A stretch of 10,910 nucleotides of DNA from Ruminococcus sp. GTDB taxonomy: Bacteria > Bacillota > Clostridia > Oscillospirales > Ruminococcaceae. Positions 5,398 to 10,910 of this stretch are shown piece after piece. Each line of letters starts with the position of its first letter. Position 1 is the first letter of the stretch. Below the pieces are notes generated by a model. The model made no database searches and was not told the origin of the DNA. It saw only the letters and a list, made by a program, of their open reading frames with translations. Made by a program: the position numbers and the translations under genes. The DNA lies in assembly GCA_014799675.1 (NCBI GenBank), contig JAAVHM010000070.1, positions 7,501-18,410 on the forward strand. Direction: 5' to 3'.

Positions 5398-5458
5398 TTT
5401 GTGGGAAGAATACATATTTTTCGGAAATCTTCTTTGCATTTCCGTCATTTCCCACAAA
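5398..5458. repeat. Nested inverted repeats upstream of the S-component promoter
   Basis: The outer arms TTTGTGGGAA (5398-5407) and TTCCCACAAA (5449-5458) are perfectly inverted. Inside them CGGAAAT (5422-5428) and ATTTCCG (5438-5444) form a second perfect inverted repeat. The element lies 32 bp upstream of the -35 and 25 bp downstream of the tex terminator. It may be an upstream operator or a structured RNA; no U-tract suggests termination. Function unknown. Confidence 0.55.
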
Positions 5459-5482
5459 AAGAAAATTCCATAAAAATACAGC

Positions 5483-5517
5483 AAAAAGCGGCGTTGTAAC
5501 AATGCACAAAACGCCGC
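5483..5517 (-). terminator. Intrinsic terminator of tex
   Basis: On the minus strand GCGGCGTT pairs with AACGCCGC across a 14-nt loop that can add a short TTGT/ACAA stem, followed by five T. It lies 39 bp after the tex stop. The plus side also has a T-rich flank after the stem, so it could act on both strands. Confidence 0.9.
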
Positions 5518-5556
5518 AGTTTTTAGTGTTGAATTTATATGTATCTGTAGAAATAA

Positions 5557-7707
5557 TTATATTTTCATGGTAAGGGAAAGTCTCCTGCGCTTCAGGTCAA
5601 CGTCCAGAACCTTTACCTTGACGACCTCGCCGACCTTTACCACGTCCAGCGGGTGTCTGATAAATTCTTGGCAGATCTGGGAAATATGCACCAGACCGTC
5701 CACATGAACGCCGATATCCACAAAACAGCCGAAATCAATGATATTGCGGACAGTTCCCAAAAATTCCATTCCGGGCTTTAAGTCCTCAAGCTCCATAATA
5801 TCGCCGCTTCTCATCAGCGGAGGGGGAAGCTCGTCTCTGGGGTCGCGTCCCGGCTTGGAAAGCTCTTTCAGAATATCCGTAACCGTGGGGACGCCAATTC
5901 CAGCTGTTTCCGCAATTTTCGGCACGCCGATCTTCTTAGCCGCCGCAGGAATTTCCGTAAGCTTGTCCGCCTTTAAGTCCGCAAGAGTAAAGCCGCACTC
6001 GCCGATGATCTTCTTTGCCGCCTCGTAGCTTTCGGGGTGTACCGCCGTGTTGTCAAGAGGATTTTTTCCGTCACGGACACGCAGGAAGCCCGCGCACTGC
6101 TCAAACGCCTTAGGACCAAGCTTCGCAACCTTTAAAAGCTGTTTTCTGTCGCTGAACGAACCGTTTTCCTCACGGTACGCCACAATATTTTTCGCAACCG
6201 CACCGCTTATGCCCGCAACATATGACAGCAGCGAATGTGAAGCCGTGTTCAGGTCAACGCCCACGCTGTTTACGCAGTCCTCAACAACCCCCGACAAAGC
6301 CTCGTCCATGCGGGCTTTGGGCATATCGTGCTGATACTGACCCACGCCGATAGCCTTGGGGTCGATCTTAACAAGCTCCGCAAGGGGATCCTGCAAACGC
6401 CTTGCGATCGAGACCGCGCTTCGGAGGGAAACGTCGTACTCGGGGAATTCCTCCGCCGCAAGCTTTGAAGCCGAATACACCGAAGCTCCTGCCTCTGAAA
6501 CCACCATATAGGAGACCTTGTGGGAAACCTCTCCGATGACCTTTGCCACAGCCGCTTCCGCCTCACGGGAAGCTGTTCCGTTGCCAATGGCAATAATTGT
6601 AACATTGTATTTTTCAATGAATTTTTTCATCAGAGCCATGCCCTTTTCCGTCCTGTGCTTGTCGTCGATAGTCACGTAAGCGACACCCGTGTCAAGCACC
6701 TTTCCCGTGTTGTCAACCACCGCAAGCTTACAGCCTGTCCTGTAGCCCGGGTCTACGCCGAGGGCGGCTTGTCCCTTAACAGGCGGCTGCATAAGAAGCT
6801 GCCTTAAATTGGAAGCAAATACTTTTATGGAAGACTCGCAGGCTCTTTCCGTGAGCCAAGTGCGAATCTCACGCTCCACAGAGGGGTACAGAAGCCGCTT
6901 GTAGCTGTCCTCCGCGGCGGACTTTACTATATTTCCGCAGGCGGAATTATTTTTAACATATTTTTCCGAAGTAAAATTCTCGCCGATACCCTCGGGCATT
7001 ACAACAGCCACACGAAGCTTGTCCTCGCGCTCGCCCCTGTCAACGGCAAGAACACGGTGTCCCGCGATCTTGAACACAGGCTCGGCAAAGTCGTAATAAT
7101 CCCTGTAAACCGTGTCCTCGTCGGGGTTCACAGCCTTTGAAGTGACCTTTCCGTTCTTTATTGTCATGGAACGCAGGGACTTCCTAAGCTCTGCGTCGTC
7201 GGAAATATCCTCCGCGATAATGTCCATAGCGCCCTGAATTGCCGCGTCCTTGTCGGGGACGCCCTTTTCCTCGTCCACGAAATTTTCCGCTTCCGCATAT
7301 GGGTCGGACTTTTCAGCCTGTTCAAGAATAAATTCCGCAAGCGGCGTAAGACCCTTTTCCCTTGCCGCAGAACCTCTGGTTTTACGCTTGGGCTTAAAGG
7401 GACGGTAAATGTCCTCCACCTCCACAAGAGTAGAAGCCTTTTCAATAGCCGCGGCAATCTCGTCGGTCATTTTTTCCTGCTCTGTTATCGCCGAGGTAAT
7501 TTCCTCCTTGCGCTTTTCAAGATTTCGCAGATATGTAAGCCTGTCAAAAATCTCACGGAGAACTTGGTCGTCCAGCGAGCCTGTCAGCTCCTTGCGGTAT
7601 CTTGCGATAAAAGGTATGGTTTTTCCGTCGTCGATAAGTGAAACTGTGTTATCGATCTGTTCCTGTCTGAGTTTAAATTCGGCGGCAAGTGTTTTGTTAA
7701 TGTTCAA
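5557..7707 (-). CDS. tex: Tex family S1 RNA-binding transcription accessory protein
   Basis: Nucleic-acid-binding protein of 716 residues, typical for Tex, which resembles eukaryotic Spt6 and affects transcription and RNA metabolism. Domains in order: the Tex N-terminal region with IPFIARYRKE (31-40) and EDIYRPFKPKRKTR (98-111); the YqgF/RNase H-like fold starting ALGVDPGYRTGCKLAVVD (315-332) with AIGNGTASREAE (373-384); the GVGQYQHD motif (454-461); helix-hairpin-helix repeats including VDLNTASHSLLSYVAGIS (484-501) and FSDRKQLLKVAKLGPKAFEQ (518-537); and a C-terminal S1 domain (about 645-716, GTVRNIIDFGCFVDIG). The start is a TTG at 7707 with GAAAGGAAG six nucleotides upstream; no ATG fits better. 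hicB lies 139 bp upstream. No strong promoter or terminator is visible in that gap, so tex may partly depend on read-through. Confidence 0.97.
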   Translation of the reverse strand: MNINKTLAAEFKLRQEQIDNTVSLIDDGKTIPFIARYRKELTGSLDDQVLREIFDRLTYLRNLEKRKEEITSAITEQEKMTDEIAAAIEKASTLVEVEDIYRPFKPKRKTRGSAAREKGLTPLAEFILEQAEKSDPYAEAENFVDEEKGVPDKDAAIQGAMDIIAEDISDDAELRKSLRSMTIKNGKVTSKAVNPDEDTVYRDYYDFAEPVFKIAGHRVLAVDRGEREDKLRVAVVMPEGIGENFTSEKYVKNNSACGNIVKSAAEDSYKRLLYPSVEREIRTWLTERACESSIKVFASNLRQLLMQPPVKGQAALGVDPGYRTGCKLAVVDNTGKVLDTGVAYVTIDDKHRTEKGMALMKKFIEKYNVTIIAIGNGTASREAEAAVAKVIGEVSHKVSYMVVSEAGASVYSASKLAAEEFPEYDVSLRSAVSIARRLQDPLAELVKIDPKAIGVGQYQHDMPKARMDEALSGVVEDCVNSVGVDLNTASHSLLSYVAGISGAVAKNIVAYREENGSFSDRKQLLKVAKLGPKAFEQCAGFLRVRDGKNPLDNTAVHPESYEAAKKIIGECGFTLADLKADKLTEIPAAAKKIGVPKIAETAGIGVPTVTDILKELSKPGRDPRDELPPPLMRSGDIMELEDLKPGMEFLGTVRNIIDFGCFVDIGVHVDGLVHISQICQEFIRHPLDVVKVGEVVKVKVLDVDLKRRRLSLTMKI

Positions 7708-7846
7708 TTAAATCTTCCTTTCAAAATTGTGGTTATTTGTTTACTGCGGCATATAAAAATTTTTTAGCAAGTATTTTCCAATTTTTGAACAACGGTCTGC
7801 AAAATATGATTTGGCTGTAAATTTTCGTACTATTCAATTACGTTTA
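7708..7846. other. hicB-tex intergenic gap
   Basis: AT-rich, with no clear hairpin terminator after hicB. GAAAGGAAG (7722-7714) is the tex ribosome binding site and fixes the TTG start. A weak promoter-like pair, TTGGAA followed 18 nt later by TTTATA on the minus strand, is possible but not convincing. Confidence 0.5.
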
Positions 7847-8251
7847 TTACTGTATATTTAGCTGCTCTTTCAAGGCGTTTTGCAGAACTGCCGAAAAGTT
7901 TATGCCTTGCTCTTCGGCGGCAGTATTTAGCCAGTTCGGGATAGACAAGGTCTTTTTGACATATTTGGTATGCATTTTCTCTCTGAACGGCTTCATGTAT
8001 ACCTCTGTCAGCATAGGCACTTCGTTTTTATCAAGCTGAACGTCGGAAATCTCCGACGGCTTCGGAATATCGTCTCCGTCCTCCTCCATGCCGTAAAGAT
8101 GAAGCGATAACACTTCTTTAGCTCTTTCGATAGCCTTTTCGGTAGTATCGGCACAGCTTGTACAGCCCGGCAAATCGGGAAAATATACGCCTATCGCTCC
8201 GTCCTCCGCATATTCAAGAACTGCAATAAAATGGTATCTGTCAGGGTACAT
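7847..8251 (-). CDS. hicB: HicB-family antitoxin with ribbon-helix-helix DNA-binding tail
   Basis: Antitoxin partner of HicA, 134 residues. Residues 5-55 form the degenerate RNase H-like HicB fold (YHFIAVLEYAEDGAIGVYFPDLPGCTSCADTTEKAIERAKEVL), which binds and blocks the toxin. Residues 96-132 (KYVKKTLSIPNWLNTAAEEQGINFSAVLQNALKEQL) are a ribbon-helix-helix segment for operator binding and autoregulation. I chose the ATG at 8251 because AAAGGAG lies seven nucleotides upstream. An earlier in-frame ATG at 8281 overlaps the hicA stop as ATGA and would add ten residues with no homologous look. Either way hicA and hicB are translationally close and co-transcribed. The complete domain set suggests a working antitoxin. 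Confidence 0.95.
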   Translation of the reverse strand: MYPDRYHFIAVLEYAEDGAIGVYFPDLPGCTSCADTTEKAIERAKEVLSLHLYGMEEDGDDIPKPSEISDVQLDKNEVPMLTEVYMKPFREKMHTKYVKKTLSIPNWLNTAAEEQGINFSAVLQNALKEQLNIQ

Positions 8252-8277
8252 GGTCATTCTCCTTTCAGCGGCGGAAA

Positions 8278-8475
8278 TCATTCAAACTTTATTCCGGACT
8301 GCATTTCTATACTTTTTAATGTTCTTAGGGGAATGCTTTTTGACGGGTGCGCTACTGTCACTTTTCCTTTCTTTTCAGGGTGCTTGAATTGATGATGATC
8401 GCCAACACAGTTGACCTCGTACCACCCGTCTGCTTTCAGCATTTTTATAACTTCCCTTGATGAGTAGCTCTTCAT
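8278..8475 (-). CDS. hicA: HicA-family mRNA interferase toxin
   Basis: Small RNA-cleaving toxin of 65 residues with a dsRBD-like fold; family members cleave mRNA until bound by HicB. The usual order is intact: an N-terminal helix (SSREVIKMLKADGWY), the catalytic-histidine strand GDHHQFKHP (25-33, with Asp where Ser is common), KVTVAHPSKSIPLRTLKSI, and the terminal QSGI. The ATG at 8475 has AAGGA about ten nucleotides upstream. The order is toxin first, antitoxin second, as is usual for hicAB. It has a consensus promoter, and the leader is only about 16 nt. Nothing suggests decay. Confidence 0.94.
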   Translation of the reverse strand: MKSYSSREVIKMLKADGWYEVNCVGDHHQFKHPEKKGKVTVAHPSKSIPLRTLKSIEMQSGIKFE

Positions 8476-8497
8476 TCTTATTCATTCCTTATGTTAC

Positions 8498-8526
8498 ATT
8501 ATATCACGTAGTTTGTTACGTGTCAA
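8498..8526 (-). promoter_or_regulatory. Consensus sigma-A promoter of hicAB
   Basis: On the minus strand TTGACA (8526-8521) and TATAAT (8503-8498) match both consensus hexamers with a 17-nt spacer. It is the strongest promoter by consensus in the window and needs strong repression, for which a palindrome lies in the spacer. The -35 lies 25 bp beyond the stop of the upstream protease gene. Confidence 0.9.
8505..8522. promoter_or_regulatory. Putative HicB operator in the hicAB promoter spacer
   Basis: CACGTA and TACGTG are perfectly inverted around six bases, filling the spacer and touching the -35. Its size suits a ribbon-helix-helix dimer pair, and its position would block RNA polymerase. 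Binding by HicB or the HicAB complex is inferred from known hicAB autoregulation. Confidence 0.65.
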
Positions 8527-8550
8527 CGACCATGTCAGCAATTATTTTCC

Positions 8551-9594
8551 CTAAGCGCCTATCGGCTTTATGCTCGTAACCAATTCAATAACATAAAGCG
8601 CCATAACAACGATAATACTCCAAGAGGTTATAAGTATAGGCATTGTCCTGCTCTTGTGATATGACGTATATTCCGGGAACTTTATTCTGCCGTTTGCGGC
8701 AGCCGAGATCAGTACGATTATGCCTATTATAAAGAAAATCGGCAGCATTATAAACGGTATGACATAAGATATTTCCTCGTTGAAATAACCTACTATCTCG
8801 GATATGGAAGCCATAAGGTTGTTGGTCATATGGCATATAATGGCAGGGACGATCGACCCTGTTTTAAGCGTTATCATAGCCAGCGGTATGCCGAGAAGAA
8901 AGCCAAGCACGAACTGATAAGGATTGCCGTGCATTATGCCGAAAATAAACGCTGAAAAGAATATGGCAAATCTCTGGCTTATCTTCGCGCTGCACCTAAG
9001 CACAATTCCCCTGTAGATAAGCTCCTCGCCTATGGGCGCAAGGACGACCGCGCCTAAAAGCTCCGCCAAATACACCATAGGGTCGTGATCAAGAACATAG
9101 TCCACGCTTGGAACATAAAGATCAAAAAAACTAAGTCCGCCCATTATAAGCATAGTGCATATAAGCGATACCTGCTGGAAAAACAGGACTATCAGCGTAT
9201 ACCTGACTGTTTCCCCCGCCTTAACTCTTTTTACGCTGAAGATCTCCCTCGGGTCGTACTTTGTGAAAAAACAGTACCCCGCAAAAACTATCATCGCAAT
9301 AAGCGCGGGAAAACAGCCGCCGATCATTATATCCCATAAATCGTATATTACCGCATCGTTTTCGTCGTAAACCGTCTCCTGCCCCATAAACATTAAAATC
9401 AGGAACGCGCCTTGACATATCACGTTCATAAGCACCAAAAGCGACAGCAGGACGATACCGATAACGTTATACCCATGACGTATCTTTTTCTTTTCCTCGG
9501 GGGAAACATAATCCGCAGGGGGATAGAAAAACTGGGGCGGCGGCACTTGCTGCGGGGGAGGCATATTGTATTGGTTATTAAAATCCATTTCCAA
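8551..9594 (-). CDS. CPBP family intramembrane glutamic endopeptidase
   Basis: Integral membrane protease of the CAAX/CPBP (Abi) family, 347 residues. A proline- and glutamine-rich cytosolic tail (about 5-30) precedes hydrophobic segments near 43-70, 90-110, 131-153, 174-190, 207-221, 226-250, 276-300 and 318-340. The family motifs are complete: EELIYRG at 190-196 (Glu190, Glu191, Arg195), FGIMHGN at 218-224 (His222) and HMTNN at 255-259 (His255, Asn259). Substrates vary within the family (prenylated proteins, peptide processing, bacteriocin immunity) and cannot be inferred. The TTG at 9594 has GGAGG six nucleotides upstream; an ATG at 9588 would have a 12-nt spacing and differs by two residues. 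It follows lexA by 13 nt and has no promoter, so it belongs to the lexA transcript. No terminator follows before the hicAB promoter. Confidence 0.93.
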   Translation of the reverse strand: MEMDFNNQYNMPPPQQVPPPQFFYPPADYVSPEEKKKIRHGYNVIGIVLLSLLVLMNVICQGAFLILMFMGQETVYDENDAVIYDLWDIMIGGCFPALIAMIVFAGYCFFTKYDPREIFSVKRVKAGETVRYTLIVLFFQQVSLICTMLIMGGLSFFDLYVPSVDYVLDHDPMVYLAELLGAVVLAPIGEELIYRGIVLRCSAKISQRFAIFFSAFIFGIMHGNPYQFVLGFLLGIPLAMITLKTGSIVPAIICHMTNNLMASISEIVGYFNEEISYVIPFIMLPIFFIIGIIVLISAAANGRIKFPEYTSYHKSRTMPILITSWSIIVVMALYVIELVTSIKPIGA

Positions 9595-9607
9595 ACATTT
9601 CCTCCGA

Positions 9608-10186
9608 TCAGATATATCTTATTACGGAAACTACTCTGCCGATAATTTCACATTCGTCCACAATTATGGGATCCATAGTGTCGTTTTCGGGCTGGAGACG
9701 GTAATGTCCGTTCTCCTTGTAGAAGGTCTTTACCGTAGCTTCCTCGCCGCCAACCATAACAGCGGCAATTTCACCGTTGGAAACAACGGGACACTTCTCG
9801 ATAACAACAATATCTCCGTCAAGAATAGCCGCGTTTATCATGCTTTCGCCCCTGACCTTAAGAGCGAAAAGCTCTCCCGAGTAATTTTTCGGCTCATGGA
9901 AATTAATGTAATCGGTAATATCCTCCACCGCCGTAATAGGCTGACCCGCAGTAATAGTACCCACCAGCGGGACTTTTACCGCACCCTTTCCCGCAAGCTT
10001 TATCGCGCGGTTGCAGCCGTCAACCTTTTCAAGATAGCCCTCCGCAACAAGATTGTTCACGTACCTTGCGGCAGTTGATGTGGAATGAATATCCAGCGCG
10101 GCGCATATCTCGCGGATAGACGGAGCGAAGCCCTCCTCCATTCTCGACTTGACATACTCAAAAACTCGCTTCTGCTTTTCGTTCAT
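9608..10186 (-). CDS. lexA: LexA repressor (SOS response)
   Basis: SOS repressor and self-cleaving protease, 192 residues. The N-terminal winged helix-turn-helix (about 1-65, APSIREICAALDIHSTSTAARYVNNL) is followed by the S24 peptidase domain: cleavage bond Ala80-Gly81 in GTITAGQPI, catalytic Ser115 in GESMI and Lys153 in EATVKTF. RecA filaments trigger self-cleavage and derepress DNA-repair genes. The ATG at 10186 has AAAGGA upstream with suitable spacing. It starts 19 nt after the murC stop and ends 13 nt before the protease gene, so the three look like one operon. No SOS-box-like GAAC-N4-GTTC palindrome is visible in the gap before it, nor in the visible part of murC, so any self-regulation would act from further upstream. 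Confidence 0.97.
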   Translation of the reverse strand: MNEKQKRVFEYVKSRMEEGFAPSIREICAALDIHSTSTAARYVNNLVAEGYLEKVDGCNRAIKLAGKGAVKVPLVGTITAGQPITAVEDITDYINFHEPKNYSGELFALKVRGESMINAAILDGDIVVIEKCPVVSNGEIAAVMVGGEEATVKTFYKENGHYRLQPENDTMDPIIVDECEIIGRVVSVIRYI

Positions 10187-10205
10187 AAGACCAATCCTTT
10201 CATTT

Positions 10206-10910
10206 TTAATTATTGTATTTATCTTCCAAAAGCTTTAAAATTCGCCTTGACACCTTGTTGACGTCCCCGCAGCCGAGGGTGATTATCAAGTCCCCCGCCT
10301 CGGCGTGTTCCGTAACATATTGGGCGGTAAGCTCAAAATTTGCGTCATGCTCCTCCTCGTCGAAATAAACGCAGCCCTCGATTTTTTCGGCTAAATCCTT
10401 TGTATGGATTCCAACCGTGTTTTCCTCCCTGCCGCCCATTATTGCGGTAAGAACAACCTTGTCGGCAATGGAAAGAGCCTTTACAAAATCGTCAAGAAGC
10501 AGAGCAGTCCTCGAAAACGTAAACGGCTGGTGTACCGCCCAGACCCGCTTGAAGCCAAGCTTTACAGCGGCGTTAAGGGTAACTGCGATCTCCGCAGGGT
10601 GGTGACCGTAATCGTCCACAACGGTAATTCCCCCCGCTTCGCCGTACTTTTCAAAACGCCGTCCCGCGCCCTTGAAGCTTTCAAGTCCCTTTGCAATGCC
10701 CTCCGCGGTCGCTCCCGCGCTGTAAGCCGCAGCCGCAGCCGCAACGGCGTTGACAATATTATGCTCCCCGGGGACGTGGACGGAAGTCCTGCAAAAAGCT
10801 TCCCCCTTGTGCATTATGGTAAATTCTGTATTCATGCCGCTGATATGTTTTATATCGGCGGAATACCAGTCGTTTTGGGAACTTGCTCCAGAAGTAATAA
10901 TTTCCTTGAC
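10206..10910 (-). CDS. murC: UDP-N-acetylmuramate--L-alanine ligase MurC, C-terminal part (runs off the right edge)
   Basis: Cytosolic ATP-dependent ligase that adds L-alanine to UDP-MurNAc, the first peptide step in peptidoglycan synthesis. The visible 235 codons stay open to base 10910, so the Met at 10835 is internal. They hold the end of the central ATPase domain (HVPGEHNIVNAVAAAAAAYSAG) and the C-terminal Mur ligase domain: the RRFE motif, VVDDYGHHPAEI, WAVHQPFTFSRTALLLDDF, and the terminal LGCGDVNKV. About half of the usual length of roughly 455 residues is missing, including the N-terminal nucleotide-binding domain. It is followed by lexA after 19 nt without a terminator. murC often sits in the dcw cluster; here it is separated by 9 kb from mraZ-rsmH on the same strand. 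Confidence 0.97.
   Translation of the reverse strand, partial: VKEIITSGASSQNDWYSADIKHISGMNTEFTIMHKGEAFCRTSVHVPGEHNIVNAVAAAAAAYSAGATAEGIAKGLESFKGAGRRFEKYGEAGGITVVDDYGHHPAEIAVTLNAAVKLGFKRVWAVHQPFTFSRTALLLDDFVKALSIADKVVLTAIMGGREENTVGIHTKDLAEKIEGCVYFDEEEHDANFELTAQYVTEHAEAGDLIITLGCGDVNKVSRRILKLLEDKYNN

Noticed and set aside
5305..5502. Upstream in-frame extension of the ECF S-component gene to a start at 5502
   Set aside because: It contains the sigma-A promoter (5338-5366), and its composition does not resemble an S-component N-terminus; the ATG at 5304 has an AAGGAG site.
7783..7799. SOS-box-like GAAC-N4-G sequence upstream of tex
   Set aside because: The right half reads GTCT where GTTC or GTTT is expected, so the palindrome is broken; I do not call a LexA site.
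10206..10835. Complete murC-like gene starting at the Met at 10835
   Set aside because: The reading frame stays open to the window edge and encodes MurC-like residues upstream of that Met, so it is an internal codon.

Overview
The window reads as a stretch of a Clostridia chromosome, most likely an Oscillospiraceae/Ruminococcus-like bacterium. This is inferred from gene content, strong AGGAGG-type ribosome binding sites, vegetative promoters with 17-nt spacers and AT-rich gaps between moderate-GC genes; no phylogeny was run. All eleven genes lie on the minus strand, so transcription runs from right to left. Both edges cut a gene: murC at the right loses its N-terminal part, and rsmH at the left loses its C-terminal part. 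I see no mobile element, CRISPR array, tRNA, rRNA or recognisable riboswitch.

In order of transcription (right to left): a murC - lexA - CPBP protease run with 19- and 13-nt gaps (10910-8551). It joins peptidoglycan precursor synthesis, the SOS repressor and a membrane protease. A hicAB toxin-antitoxin pair (8475-7847) follows, with its own consensus promoter and a palindrome in the promoter spacer. Next is tex, an S1-domain RNA-binding protein starting at TTG, closed by a strong terminator (5483-5517). An ECF-transporter S component with an extended C-terminus follows, under its own promoter. After it comes a small HD-domain hydrolase with its own promoter and a strong terminator. Then come an XRE regulator fused to a membrane domain built of three repeated two-helix units, and a secreted or membrane-anchored alpha/beta hydrolase closed by what look like two terminators in tandem. 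Last is the start of the division and cell-wall (dcw) cluster, mraZ - rsmH.

The richest regulatory region is upstream of mraZ (836-1010). It has a sigma-A promoter and, just downstream of the -10, 10-nt-phased AAAGTG boxes matching the described MraZ operator. It also has a perfect palindrome whose arms resemble DnaA boxes, and heptanucleotide CTTGC(C/A)T repeats. The heptanucleotide repeats reappear inverted in the mraZ-rsmH gap, with an exact 15-bp complement across the mraZ gene.

Most of the window is ordinary housekeeping content. I do not see a convincing new multi-gene system. The items most worth a second look are the mraZ-flanking repeats, the XRE-membrane fusion beside the hydrolase, the CPBP protease coupled to lexA, the tail on the S component, and a nested inverted repeat upstream of the S-component gene.
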